Below, one piece after another: positions 22,748 to 37,138 of a stretch of 64,000 nucleotides of DNA. The notes beneath the pieces were generated by a model that was not told where the DNA came from, did no database searches, and saw only the letters and a list, made by a program, of their open reading frames with translations. This DNA is from Puffinus mauretanicus (lineage: Eukaryota > Chordata > Aves > Procellariiformes > Procellariidae), in the NCBI GenBank assembly GCA_023333565.1, contig JAJKFH010001865.1, positions 4,464,001-4,528,000 on the forward strand, read 5' to 3'. The first letter of the stretch is position 1. Every line of letters starts with the position of its first letter. The position numbers and the translations under genes were made by a program.

Positions 22748-25700
22748 AATACTTCCACTGCGTTCAGCAGGAATTCGATGTCACTCCTACAGCATCAGGA
22801 CCTGAATTTTGTAGACAATTTAGGAGAAAATAACAACATCAGGACCTTAAATAAAGATAACAATTTAAACAACAGGAAAAGAAAATGAATTTACCAATCA
22901 GCTGGGCCATAATATTAGTGCAAGGTCCAAAAATGAGTATGTTTACTGTAGGAACCATCTCCAACAGCCTTATTTTCATGAGATAGCATTATATTCCAGT
23001 GCAAGTGCTTGCAAGATAAAGGACTACTGCCAGTGAATAAAGGCATGAAAACTCTGGCCTCAACAGTGTTAAAAATAATCTAGCTAATAAAGATACACAA
23101 AAGTAACTTAAAACAGCTAAAAAGCTGGAAGCACACAGAATAAGCTTACACAGGAAATGTTTCAAGATTGCTGTTTTAGAGGCCACTTTTGTTCCGGAGA
23201 GCAGTTTTTACTGTCCATCTAGACCGCTGTCAATGACCACAGAGGCGACCTACCAGAAAACATAATTGCTCTCTTCCCACAAGTGTGTCCATATTTCTCA
23301 CCGAGGGGCCTTCCAGCGACCCTGCATGGGAATCCAGACTGAGGGACACCCTGCAAGGTCTCTGCCAAGTACAAAGTTTGCTCTCCTTCCAAAACCAATC
23401 AGACAAATTCCTTTTTGTATTTATATTGTGGCATTTGACATATTTGCATTATGTCTCTGTTGTACCTGTGCTTCCACCCCCCAAAATCCAACCTTACTTT
23501 GCATTGTGAAGCAATAATGAAATTGCAATAAAACATTAAAAAAAAAAGCAGAAATATCAAGATTTTTATTGAAAAAAAGATAAAGGTTCCACAAGGGACC
23601 TTACTATTGCTATCAATTCTTACGCTGAAAGCAGGAGAATAATACAGTAAGGAGTGATAATATATAAACCTAAAATAGAAAGCTCTCTCTAAGCAACAAT
23701 TATAGCTTAAGGATGCTGCATATTTGTGACTGCGCACACAACCCTTGACTGTATTATATTCTGTGGAGCAGATCCTCAGATAGCGATTTGGAGTCATGAA
23801 ATCAATTTATGTCAGCTGAGGAGCTGCCTTATGAGAGTCTGAAGCTTATATTAAACTGAGAATACCGATGCAAGCACTTACTTCTGTACCTCTTGACTAG
23901 AGGTCCAATTATTATTCAAGGGATTTAATGGACTATATTCATGACTACTGATACTGTTCAGTGTACTATTTTAACTGTTTTTATACTGTGATTCATAATG
24001 CAACTTCTACAAGCAGCTGCATAACCCACTGTCGCAATGCATTATTTTCTCAACTGGTTACATTTATTCCCCCGACACACACACAGAGCTAATTCTGACA
24101 CAGTGGATTAATGCTCACATTGCCATTAAGATTTTCTGTTCCCTGTGAAAAGTGCACTTTTATCCTGAATTACTTTTTATATTAGGGAAAACAAGGAGAA
24201 ACAAATGCAATGTCTCCATGAAAGGGGCAGCTAGTCTCAGAGCTGCAGTCAAGCACATGCCTCGTGTTTAGTTTTTACAGGTTTTGACCAACAAAAGTAA
24301 CTTCAAAGCTCTTACACACATTCTTTTGTGATCTCAGATTTTCTTTGCATTCAGCCTGTGTATTAAGCTATATCACACACTCAGAGTCCCATCTTACTAA
24401 AATATTAATTCAGTGTACTGGGAGGAAAGGTGGTATCCTAGTTAAAGCAGGACAGTAGCAGTAGTCTCTTTTTCTCTCAGCATTCAAAGAAACTGCAAAT
24501 GTTATCTCCCACATGATATAAAGCAGACACTACTAAGCTCTTGCTTTGTCTACAATTAAGGCTGCTTACAACTTCAAAATCAATGTGAAATAACCACGGA
24601 TATGCACAAGAATATCACTCCTGCACAGAAACAGCTAAATCAGCTCACTGGAGGCTTATATGAAGCATAGTCCAAAACACACAGCCAACGTGCTTTCCCT
24701 GTCCAGCTAGTGACCAGACGTGGAACACTAACACAGCATTCCCAAAGCCATGCAAACGTAGGATGAGGTTTGCCTCATTTCCCTAAAATGGAACTGCCTC
24801 ATTTCCCTAAAAACATTACAGTCTAAAGAAGAGTAAAATCCAAATAAGGGCAGACAGACATCAAAGACTGAAGCCTACAAGGAAGAATTTGGGGACTGAT
24901 AAAAGAAGAAGAGGGAATTAAAAGCCATTCTCCCATTTTGACATTGAGAGAGATGAAACTGTAGCTCCCAGGGTGCCCTTCTGCAGAATACTCTAGCTGC
25001 CTCTATGCCCACTTTGATGTGCCATGGAAGCTGCATTTTCCACTTCTCTCATGGATTGAAGCAATTTCTATTCAACACACCATAGTCCAATTCAGCTTTG
25101 CTAAAGCAAACAGTTGAAGAAAACAGTAAAGCTTAAGAGGTGCATGTATGTGCCAAGCACACATATACCTACATACCCTGTTTTGCAGTGACAGAAAGTG
25201 TAGACCTGCTCTGCACTACTTTACCACCAGCTCTTTAAAACAAAACACACTATGCTCTGAACAATGCCCCTTTGTTAAATAACAATCCAGCAGTTACGGG
25301 GCCTGTGTTTCATGCTTTCCCCATTAAAATGCAAATCTCTGCCTTGACACAATGAGACCCAAAATGGAATTCAAGTAATGCAAAAGCACAGAGCTTGTGT
25401 CATCTACTGATAATGACGACTTCTACAATTATTTTAATTGCTTTCATGTTTATGATTTTATGCACACATTTCCTTAAGGAGGGAATAATTTTTAATATAA
25501 ATTTAACAAGAAAGACATATACTAAAAGATGTGAGCTTAAATTAAGTTTTCTGATCTCAAACAATAAATTCCACGATAAATTAACAGAAACAATACAACA
25601 AGTAGCAACAGATTATTAATAGGAGGATTCTAGCCAAAATAGACTTTTCTAATCTGGGGGTCTGACAGTTCCGTAAAAAATAGCAGACAAGAAGAAATAA

Positions 25701-26439
25701 TAGCAAAGTTGTAATCACAATAATGGTAATATAGAATAAACCATGTCTTTTGAAAGGTAATGCTGTGAGTGGAACTTTGCACCAAAATTTCTTGAGCAAA
25801 AAATTGAGTGCCTATGAAGTTATCTTTCGCTTCTTGTTCTGGTACGTATACAAATGAAAAAAGCCACAGATCTTAAAATACACAGCAAACTGGCCCACTT
25901 ACAGAATTTACATAGCCCCCTGAATAAAACAGGAAGAAATTTTAACCATGGGAGACTACAAACATAGTAGTTTATGCAAATCCACAACTAGCACTCATCT
26001 CTGGATGACTGTCAAAGAATACTGCTGTAAATATTGAAATGATATCTTACAAAAGCAGCCATAATTCTGCTCTTCTCTTTGAGATTTAAATACGGTTAAG
26101 CGTCTTTGCTTCTTTTTACTTTGGGGATCAAGTGATCACCTTTATGAAGGTAAAACTAGACAGGCAAATTCTGCTGTTAGAGCATGTGAAACAAAGAATA
26201 TTAGTGAGTCTGAACCCACTTTCCTTTTCCATGCAACAAGTCAGTCAAGGGCCAGTGTTAGAAAGGGTTTGATATCAGCTCCAGTTGCATGTCCTTTTTG
26301 TAACAGCCTGATGTGGCCCCCATGCACTGCTCTATTAGAAAGTATTACCACATTAGCCACTATTACTACTTACCAACTGATCTGGAATCCCAGGGCAAAC
26401 AAACTGCCTTACAACATTTAATTCCATTAGAAAATAAAA
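22748..26439. other. Non-coding sequence, one short direct repeat
   Basis: No gene or transposon was recognised. An 18-bp direct repeat with a 24-bp period lies at 24771-24812. Confidence 0.5.
24771..24812. repeat. 18-bp direct repeat, 24-bp period
   Basis: The word tgcctcatttccctaaaa occurs at 24771-24788 and 24795-24812, separated by six bases. It is a small local duplication. Confidence 0.88.
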
Positions 26440-26880
26440 ATGAATATACTGGGTCAACCTGGTCCCAACAGTAGATATAGTGCAGAACACCTTCGATGCT
26501 CTCCACATCAACTATTTTCAGCTCAAGAGATTTCCTGAGCCAAATATGGTTTCCCTCTACTTATTAACCCACCACGATTTTCTCTTCCAAGTACTAACCC
26601 AATCTCCCCTTGAACTAACGGACACACTTTTAAAGCCTGAGCATTCACAGCACCCCGTGGCAATGATTTCCAGGAGTATATTGCCTGCTCTGTGAAAAAT
26701 AATCTGTCTTGAACTCAGCTCTTACTAGTTTCACCCAGTGCTTCCTAGCTCTTGCACCAGAAGAGATGCTGATGGAGAGATGCCTACCTCCCCACTCCCT
26801 GCCCCTCAAGATGCCTGTATCCCTCCCCTCTTATATTCCCCACCTACTGATGCATTGCTGAAGAACACTACTTATGTAAA
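26440..26880 (-). mobile_element. Ancient CR1-type LINE, C-terminal and 3' fragment
   Basis: On the minus strand the codons around 26610-26700 read RLFFTEQAIYSWKSLPRGAV followed by NAQALKV, which tracks the CR1 reverse-transcriptase C-terminus ([28 protein letters not shown]; family from memory). The same block is present in the old remnant at 60.37-60.43 kb and in the intact copy at 53.3 kb. The rest is decayed coding sequence on the right and probable 3' untranslated sequence on the left. Boundaries are approximate. Confidence 0.7.
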
Positions 26881-27160
26881 GCAAGTTCTTCCATAAGCAT
26901 ATATTCTGATAGAATTGCCTCAGTCGTGCTCAAGACTGATAAAGGAATCCTAATTTTATCTATACTTGCTGGTTTTACTGTGATTAAAAATTAATTAAAA
27001 TATCTGGCTCAGTGCTCATGTGATAGTATCTCCTTTTCCAAAATAAACTTTCAGCTCTTTAGCTGACACAAATATCCTGCCTTGAGAGCTGCTCCTTTCC
27101 TAAGTAAATTGCACCAAGCAACTCAAAGATCTGTAAAAATACTACTACTGCTAAAACCTC

Positions 27161-27192
27161 TTCTTGACAGAATTGTCAAGTTCTTGACAGAA
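27161..27192. repeat. 20-bp period direct repeat with a small inverted repeat
   Basis: The word ttcttgacagaa occurs at 27161-27172 and 27181-27192. The first copy runs into tgtcaa, forming a TTGACA / TGTCAA inverted pair with a four-base spacer. No function is evident. Confidence 0.7.
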
Positions 27193-30100
27193 CTGTATTT
27201 TATTCTTCTGAACTTCAAAAAAGTGTCATAAAAATCCTTCTGGCTGTTTCTGAATTATAAAATATAAAAATGCAAACAACATTCTTCAGTTCTATCCACA
27301 TTAAGAATTCTTGTTCAAAAGATTTAATAAAATATTTTCCTGGGACTGGGATTATAAAACAACTTTTTCTGACAGTCATAAAACCACAGAATAACTTTTG
27401 TCAACATGACAGTCTTTGGTCACTAAAGTTCACCTAACTGAAAATTTTCTCATTATACACAGCACTAAATCTATCATGTTATGCCACACACTCCTTAGAA
27501 AACTCTACTCCTTATTTTAATATGGTGATGTGGGGTACTACAAACCAAATACAGAGTTATTTTGGTTGCTTTGCCTTCTCAGCCCCTAGTTGGAATCTGT
27601 ATCTTAGTTTTTCCATGGCAGTAGTGAAATTAGGCTTTTCTTGTTTGAAACCCCTTCTAGGGCTCAAATCATCATTTCAACGTTTCTCTACAACCGCTGT
27701 GTTAGACTGCACTTGCTTATAGTATGAAACAAAACTTGTGGCTTTACCTTGTTTACGTTCTTTCAGCTGATTTATACACAGTGTAAGTCAGGAGCAATTC
27801 CACTGCAGATCAAGGAATTGTAATGAAATCAACACCAGTCCCTAACGATTCACATCATTGAGCTGTCATGCTGTATCAGTTTCTGCTTCTTCACCTTCGA
27901 AAGTCCAGAAAATGTAGCAAACTCTCTAGACCCGATTTTCCCCATCAATTAGAATTAAATAAACCAGGAATATCACCACCACAATCACCATCATTGTGTG
28001 TAAGAATCAATGGACTTCTCCTCTAAACTCCGTTCTGAAAATTCAGGAGTTACTTTTAAGGCAAAACACCCAATTAATTCTCATTTCACTTTTATCGGCA
28101 GTCTACCAGTTAAAAAGAATACGAAGGTTACAGATCAGCTATAGTGATGAAATTGGAGAAAGCTTTTAAAAAACACTATCATCCAAAGAACTTAAATATC
28201 CAAGTCCCACCAAAATAGCTTATCATTTTTAGAGTCATAGATACTTTTGCAAATCCACTGCATTCAGCTAGACATGAGTTTATGAATTTTGCATGCTTTG
28301 TGTTCAATTTCAGCAGTCAGGGCTGCAATGAACTCAGGACAGAGACCCTTTGCTGATTCAGGGCTCATCATTTTGCAGGAACAAATACTTTTAGAGCTGC
28401 CAGTAAGCAAGGTACCGTAACTTCATTTAAATGGACACAATTTATCTTGTTCCAAATATCATAGAAAGCTATGAAACATTAAGGTGCCCAACTGCATCCT
28501 GTGTCAAGTCAAGGTTTTGAGAGCAAGATGTTAAAACATGCCTGACAGTCAAAAGGTTGCAAATGAGCTCAGTGAAAGCTGGCAAACATGTTTTCATTTT
28601 CTCTGTCTGCACTTTCTGATATCAGCCTCATCAAACACCTGCCACAGCGAGGCCTGCTGTGACCCTTAGACAATGCCAGTGAGCTCCATTATTAAAAAAC
28701 ACCGTGGGCAATGCAGCTGTGTTTTGGTGCTAGCATGTTCCCAATTCAGTTTTCTCCTGAAGTACACAAGACAATATTAAGTATCATTCCACTAGAATAG
28801 AGCACTGCATTAATTCAGGGTTTTGTTGCAGAATCACACCCAGTGAGAATACATTTACTACATTTTGGCCCAGGAGGGCAGAACAATCAGCAAATGGATT
28901 TCATGGCTAGGAACTCCCTGAATCCAGAAAACCAGAAGCTTGAGTCTTTGCCATATCCTTCAATGAAGTCAAGCACTGTGATATACGATGAGCTCAGAAA
29001 TCAACATAAGAAGGGAGGCGAGGACAAGTATTGTGAGGAGTGGGAAGAGTAAATGGGCTTTCAGAGCCAGTCCCCATTTACAATAGCAATGTTGTTGTTA
29101 GTTTTAATCTTGACAACTACCTTTGTTCTTGCAACTAAAAGAATGAGTGTATGGCTTTCCACTAATTAGACTGGAGCGTATTTTCAGGAAAAGGGTGTAA
29201 CAAAAAAATCTCTTAACTGAATGGCATGAAAGTGGTGATGATTCTGAATGTTAATTCCAAATTATTACACATTATGGTCTATTAACCTTTCCCATTGCAC
29301 TATTTCCCAGGATATCAAATCCACAAAGTAACTGTGTAAGAATTGGGAGTGGCTATTCAAAGTTTTCGAGTTGTTTCACAATTTTCTGATGGACTTAACA
29401 GTCTAGAGGTAGAAATACCATTTCAGGCTGACAACATACATAGTCACTGTGATCACAACATCTGACAGATTTGGCCATCTGAATTAATCTTTGGCCTGGA
29501 AATGTCAATATTTGACTCTTCTCTATTTTTTATTTTAGTCACTTGGGTCACATGGGAGATCACTTCAGAAGCATTACAATTGCAAACTTGTTCTGACATC
29601 AACTTAGCTTTTAATCATGGTAATTTCACTATTTAGATTTTGAAGCTCCACCTGATTTGAGCCACTTTGCTGAAAGCATAGGGTCCAGTGAAAGAAACTT
29701 TGTGAAAACAGCTGGGCTAAAATCAGTATTGCTATAAATGAGGATAGGAACTGAGTGGAAAATAGGTGCGAGATGATAGTCTTAAGCTGATTTAACATTC
29801 AGAGGGCAAGGAGGTAGAAGAAGAGATGAGCTGCACCTGTGCATTTTTGGGCCCTCTGTGTCTGTGAACAAATTCTATGTTCTCATCACCTGTTCACTGG
29901 GAACACTGCTCACTTCAGAGCTTGAGTTTGATTCGCCACCCAAGACACTTATTTTGCACACATATACTAAACACAAAATCAAGTTCTAGTCACACCACCC
30001 TTCTATTGCATTTGGTTTCGACCAACTCAGACCTAATTAACAGCTCAAGCTACTATTTACGTCACCACTAAACAGGCCCAACATTTGTTTTCTCTTACTT

Positions 30101-30513
30101 TCAAACCTAAATTTTGCTGCACTCAAAACATACTGCTGGAGTTATCCTATGGAGACACTCCATAGACTTATTTCACATTTTATGAAATGTCTAAAGATCA
30201 AAGGACTCTATTTGAAATAAACTTCAATAATGAACCACATACAAATAAACAAAACAGAGTCTTACTATTTCTAATGAAATGACTGTAGCAAGATAGTAAT
30301 AAATAAGTATAAACTAGAATGTACTTTCTCCCACAGGTTACAAAGGAGAAAAAAAAAGTCATCTTAGCAAAATGTCATATTTCAGTATAGTTCTTTTTAA
30401 GGTATTTTATATTCTGTTTTCTCTGTTAGGTCTTGCAGTAAATACATTTGATTTTAGCTATCCTTAATTGGAGATTATATTTACTAGGGAGTGAGAGAAG
30501 CAGGAAGTACTGC

Positions 30514-30547
30514 TTTTTTTTTTTTTCCTTTTTTTTTGTGTGTGTGC
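30514..30547. repeat. T-rich tract followed by (GT)n
   Basis: T13, CC, T9, then a short GT run. It is low-complexity sequence. Confidence 0.85.
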
Positions 30548-33500
30548 CTTGGTCTCAGCTAAGGCATGCGATCCATTTATTGTATATGACTACCTGTATC
30601 ATACTAATGGAAATGGATTTAGTTGTAGTCTCTGTTCCTAAAGGTATTGTTTATCACACCAATGCTAACTCCGCAACACGAGCTCCCCCAGAACTGGCCA
30701 CGTATCACAGGAAACAGAGAAAGCCGGAATGAGGAGTGAACTTTCTGTTATCTGGTATGGTCAAACTCCAAGCAAAGCTTTCTCCTCATCAGCATGTAAC
30801 AACTTGTGAGAGAGCTGAGTAACAGGGCATGAGCTCACGTGGGCTACTTTCCTCCCCAGAGCACAATCCCAAGGGTCTCTCCACCACTCTTGTCATCGCT
30901 TCTTACAAAATCTGCAGAAAGCAAACATCTTTAAAAGGTAACAGTAGTTAAATTCCTTTCCACCAAATACTAAACCTTTCATCATAGTGAATTGGAAATG
31001 GACCGATAAACCTAAGCCCAGGTTTGCTATTATAGTTATGGCGAAACTCATATGGAAAAGATTATGCTTACGCATTTACTGGGGATTACCAAAACTTCTA
31101 TGTAAACTATTGCAAACGATCAGAAAAAAGACTTTGTACTGAACATCCTGAGCACTCTTAAGAAATATACATAATACAACAATAAAAGTGCCTTCAATCC
31201 ATTATGTATTTCCAGCTGAATGCACTAAGATTCCTGAAATACATATTCCCTGGTACTACATTACAATATCGTGACTAAAACCCACATCTTACACTATGTT
31301 CTTGCTATGCTACCTCTGCAAATACCTGAGCTATTGTATAGCTCAGGTGTTTAAATTTCTTTCTCTAAACTGATGTCTTAAATGTGGTGGTATTAGGCAA
31401 TAACAATGCGAGATGCAAGTCTTCTCTGCATATAAAAGTGGTTTTAGTGGCAGGTCATTTTCCATGTTTCTTCAGCTTTGCATTTTATAAAAGGAGAAAA
31501 CACTTATCACACTAGCAAGGCAAATAATGCATGCCAGATTAGCTTTCCGCTGTCACAACTGGTTAGGTGTGCTGCAGCACTCTTCCAAGCAGCTAGGCAC
31601 AAAGAGACATGTCAAAACAGTGACTCCTTCATGCCTGACTTTTAGGATTTACTTTGACATGGAAAACTATCACTCTGTACACTGTGGAAGAAATTAATTC
31701 ACAACACTGACACTTCAGGTATATTAAAAAGAAAGATGCAATCCTAACTTTTTTGGTAGGTCAGCATTGTTTCTCTAATGTATATCTTCATTACACAAGC
31801 CCTAAAGATGGTCTGTCATTTTTAACTTGTTCTTGTGGTATCAATCCAAGGTGGACTTTCTTTTCTTCTAAGTATTGTACAATGGAACTGCTTGCCAAAT
31901 AAGTGTAAAATATGTAAGATGTAATTTTGTTTAAAAGTCTGGTTTTTTTGATTATATAACACCAGAGAAGCATTTGTCTTTCTACATAATAATCACAAGA
32001 AACAGTTCTGAGAAAATCCATCTATAGATACCATTTTCCCTGTGATCTGCAAGCTTGCTATTTTTGTACAATACATACCCTTTGGAACATTATAAAACTT
32101 GTTTGAACCTCTCAAGACTTTATTCTTCTGCCTTACAGATGCCAAGTAAGCCACGCAGCTACAATCTATAAGCACCTGACACAGGAAACTAGCTCCACTG
32201 AAAACTAAGCAAGTATTTGGTGCCAATGGGGAAGAAAGATGTTGAATGCCTAAATCTTGTTTACATCTTTCAAATAAGTCTCACCTAAAATGTTTTGATA
32301 GCTCAAGGGCTTATAACAATGTAATTAAGCTAACACTAGTAGAGATACTACTAGTTCACACTAAGCAGAACAAAAGGAGGATTATGTCAATAATATACAT
32401 GTGGGTTTCATGTCAGGTTGTTTTCCATACAGCATTCAAATTCTACAGACTTTAAACTTAGATCTATCACTCCTCAATAACATGTAATGGTAAAAACCTA
32501 AAGAAGGCAGTTTATCAACAGACAAATATCTCAAAGTTAGCACTTCTTGTCCTACTAGAGAGGTATAGGAGAGTCAGAATGCTTGTCAAATATGCTCACC
32601 TGCCACATCAACACTCAGCAAACACAGCTTTCAAAGGACAACAAACAAAAATTAAAAATCACAACATGGTATTCAACATACAAATCTAGGAGGAAGTGTT
32701 CTCCTTTCATTCACAGATACCTTACTGCTACCTAGTGTATACAGGTCAAAGGAATTATCTATAAACATTAGGAAATCCAGCCAAATGGATGTGTGGTCTC
32801 TAGGATGTACTTGAATGAGCCTTTGACACAGATCATGAGAAAAGACTGCATGTGTTCTGTGAATGGTTAAATTCTAAAGTTAGGGTCAATTTGTTTAATT
32901 ATGACTGGAAGCGCTTCATTGTATATTTTAGAAAAGAGCGCACAGAAGAAATCTAAAACAACCCCAAAAAACCCAAATAAGAAGACAAATGGTGAACTCT
33001 TATTATGCATATTCATACTTTTTTTCTTTCTTTTTACAATACACACTTTGTTCTGACCTAGCATATGGGTAATTATCATCCTAGACAAAGAAACAGGATG
33101 CAGGGTATTTAATGTGCATTTGCTCCCACAAAGGCCCAAGCTCAAAAGCCAAATCTATACTCTTCCGCACACTAAACTCTGTTGTTATGAATTTATCATT
33201 TTTACTAACAAATGTTCAGAACTTCCTATTCTTTTTACTTTTTCTTCTTTTCCTGTGTTACCTTTGAGATAACAGTAAAATGCCAGTACTGGAATCCATT
33301 GGGACTGCTAGAGTGTTGTTTACAGAGTCAACTTCATATTTTTACTGTTAGCAGTTTACCAGTTCAGCTGATGTAAACATTACAGACTAAAGACAGAACA
33401 GAAAACTGAAAAAATTAAATCAATGTAGTCAAACCCTAACCTGTACATAAGAACTATGACATACTGAGAGTTTGGTGGTCAGTAAACAAGAACAATAGGA

Positions 33501-36500
33501 ATAGTCAGTTTCTAGCAGCCAGCTTATTGCTCAGTGCTTGTGCATAAAAATCAATGCCCAAAAGCCTTCCAAATATATGGAAGAGAAAATTAAAGACAAG
33601 CCTGACATTTAAATCCCAATGGTATCTAAGTGAAATTTATCATCCCGAAATCTGACTCACGCCCTTCTGATTTGAAGAACATTACTTTCAATACACTAAA
33701 GCACACTAGTATAACTAATATAACGTTTGCCAGACACAATAAAATGCTGGAATCATCATATCATTGTCATTTTGTCAAGCAGCAGCAGTTTTGGGGGATT
33801 CTGGAAGAGAAAAGATAACTCTGGCAAGTTGCATTCACCCCCATGGCCAAAAGCAACAGTTTTTAAAGAAACTGTGGTCTCAAATTTTGTTCCCTCACCC
33901 CATTTGTCAATTGATGCTTTAAATTCTTCTAAGTCTGCTAGTCTTTGACAGACTGCAGTTCAATGTTCTTTTTTCTTCATCTAGTAGATGGAGGCAATGC
34001 GAGTCTCCGCTTTTGATTGCTGTACAACACCAAGTAAACTCTGAACAACAACTACATCAATGTCGACTGGAACTAGTTATCTAATCACCTCCTTCTAGAG
34101 ATGAATGGCAACAGACAAGCACACAAGTGCCTTTCAGGTGCAGTTGCTTCACTCGGCACTCATGGGGTTCTTCAGGGAAGGACCCTTCTAATGAAGTTTT
34201 ATACTGAGTCCTTATTGGAATAATTCATGGGGACCATCTGCCCAAACAGCATCATACTCTGTATTGGAGTTATCTAATTATGGTCTTCAAGGAGTAGCAC
34301 AATCCTCTGAGCATGGTAGTCAGTCCACATTTTGACACCATTGATTTCTCCTTTTACATCATTGGCTAATTAGCAATAATGCTGTGTTTGGATGCATCAC
34401 AGTCTCCCTCTTCTGGCACACGTTTAAAACAATGTAGGTATCAAAGCTCCTTCCCTGTTGCTTCCCCCCACCCACGAACCACGTTAAACTTCTGCTTTCT
34501 GTTTTTGGTTTGTAAACATAAACCCATTTGAGGCTAAGTTCTATGCATTTGTATTTATTACTACTTCTTGAATGTACCCCAAAAACATTTATAAGCAGAA
34601 GCGAGTGTGCAACTGTGGACCATCTCTATGTAAATAAAGTCCCCAAACCAGTACAGAAATTTCCAGCCAAGAAAATCAAAACAGGAGGAAAGCCCTTTTC
34701 TGCCATATATCAGGGACTGAACAGTAAGAATCTCAATAAAATTAGTAAAAAGTTAAACCAAACTGTTAACACGCCTTACTGCAAAGTCCTCATCATGGAC
34801 AAGAACTCTAGTGCCCTACATGCTGTCGCAGACTACAACCATTTCTCTGCTCTTGCATCCATGAGTCCATACTGGATTATCTCTTCAGCTCGGTGCTGCC
34901 TCTCGTCTTTCCCTAAAATTCTGCAATATGACTGAATTTTTTCTTTCAGACAAGTTACTAGGCAATTAATATTCTGAAAATCTGCTCTATACATTTTATA
35001 TTAATAAGAATTAATTACCGCATCCCAATGTAGCTTTGCTTGTAATCTATTCAAGTATTCTGATGGTTTCCAGATGAAAGAGTTGTAGACTTTATTCTTT
35101 TTACATTTAAAAAACACACAGTACATTTCTCATAAAGATGGTAAATTGTCAGTTGAAGGTTGATTTGTTTGTTTGTTTAGCTAGGAGAGAGAAACTGTAC
35201 AGATTTCCCACCCTGCTCTGCCTATAAACTCTGCCTCGGAAGTCCATCATCCAAGAGAACCTTGGTGGCCTTTCCACCAAGACATTCAACAAAAACATCA
35301 AGTAACTGCAGTGGTGATAGTATTCTGCAAAAGTAAGGGAAAGAACAAGAGCTAAATTAAATTTTTGCTGCCATCTTTCAGTCTCTGCTGACATAGGCTA
35401 GATCTGAATGGTTAGGCTAGACAGATGGCACTGCAGATAGGAATCATCCATACAACAAAGAAGAATTTCTATACAAACCTACTTAACATGAAGTAAATCA
35501 CTGAGGAATTTACTGTTTGTACAACAGCACTCATTTTCCTTCTAGTTTAATTAGGCAAGGAAATTAAATATCTTGCAATGCAGATATTGCTCCCCTACAA
35601 TAGCATAAAAGGCTGGCTAGAACACAGAACAGCTTAACCCCTTGGGTAATGCACAGCCAACCTCTATTAAAAGTAGGGAGTTGGTTAGCATCTCAAAAAG
35701 CAGGAATAGCTCCCACATTTGGTGGACTACATCCTCCTGGTGATATACATGCTATTCTAGTAATCATTTGTCCACCCCCATCTCTGCTGCTGTCAACACT
35801 GATGATGAGTGCCCAGCACTGTGCTGTATGACTTAGCTGGTACAGAGATTTGAGCTGCTGCTGTCCATCATCTGTTCCTTCTCCACCTACAAACTCAAAA
35901 GTGAAGGAGAGAGAAACTTCCTGCCAGCATCCATTTTCAGACTTCAGAGGAATAAAATCTGAGAATATCCAAAGCAGCTATGATGCTTCTTTCTGCCACA
36001 GCTTTGTTTTCTCTATCTTCTGATTTTAGAGGATTTCCTTTCTGCCACAGCTAGGACCTACTCAGTCCTCTATGGGACTCAGGAGAGGAGAAGGGGAATA
36101 AATATGTAGTTTGATAAAACCTTGATCTTCCTCTTCTACCCACAGGCTCTATGGGAAGCACTGTCTTAGCACAAATATTTTTGTAAGACACAATTGTATT
36201 TGGAGAAAGTACATTGCCTTAAACCCTGGGGACCATATCAGTTCTAGAGCTGAAAGGTCAGCACAGCAGCACTAATGCAAAATGTATAAACAATGCAGCT
36301 ACTTATATAATGAACTCCATCTCTTCTGACCTTCAAATGTGAACTCAGGCTGTGCAGTCCACAATACCAATAAAACCCTCTACAACATAAACCATGAAGT
36401 TACTGCCTTAACTGGATGTTGTCTTGGACTCTCATCCACTGCGGGGACAGAACAAGTCTCCTCCTCTCCTACAGTACATTGCATATTGTTCCCTGATGGT

Positions 36501-37104
36501 TGCATCAATGCTTCCCAGAAAGTAGTGGCATCTGTAAAACAAATCACCTGCACGCTCCTGAAGAAAGAACCTCAATGCTTCAACTAGATTGAGTAGCCCA
36601 CAAGTCCATGGCCAGAGGGCACATGTAAACCTCTGCCTTAGTGTTTCCATGGAGGCTGAAGAGAACTGCGCTGTAGCCCGATGGATGCATGGCTCTGAAC
36701 CTAAATAGTATCTGATTCCAAACATCGGAGGATATCTAACCTCTCTTCCCCATAGTCTCTAAAGAACTCCTACTCCGGGGTCTAATGCCAACAAAGCAAG
36801 CTTTTTTTTCAGGAAACAGACTCTCTAGTTTTATCTTTTGGTATTCTTGTAGCAGAAAGCGGGTGTAAAGTGATGTACAACTTGGCTGTCTCCAACTGTA
36901 TGCATTGCTATATACAGAAGTACTGTAATAAATACAGAGCAAACATGACACAAGACTCCCTCCTCAGCCATGTGTACAGAATATTTATGATAAATCCATA
37001 GATACATGTATATGAACAGGAGCCAGTTAAATGAGATGAGGCATGAGTAAAGAGGATAAGATTCTATCTGCACTTTAATACTGTGTTATATATGTATTAG
37101 CATG

Positions 37105-37138
37105 ATGAAAGTTTTTTTTTCATTATGAAAGTTTTTTT
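37105..37138. repeat. 20-bp period direct repeat
   Basis: The word atgaaagttttttt occurs at 37105 and again at 37125. It is a small tandem duplication with a variable T-run. Confidence 0.8.

Noticed and set aside
34528..34935. 135-codon plus-strand frame
   Set aside because: It is lysine- and serine-rich but matches nothing known, and there is no promoter or splice evidence.
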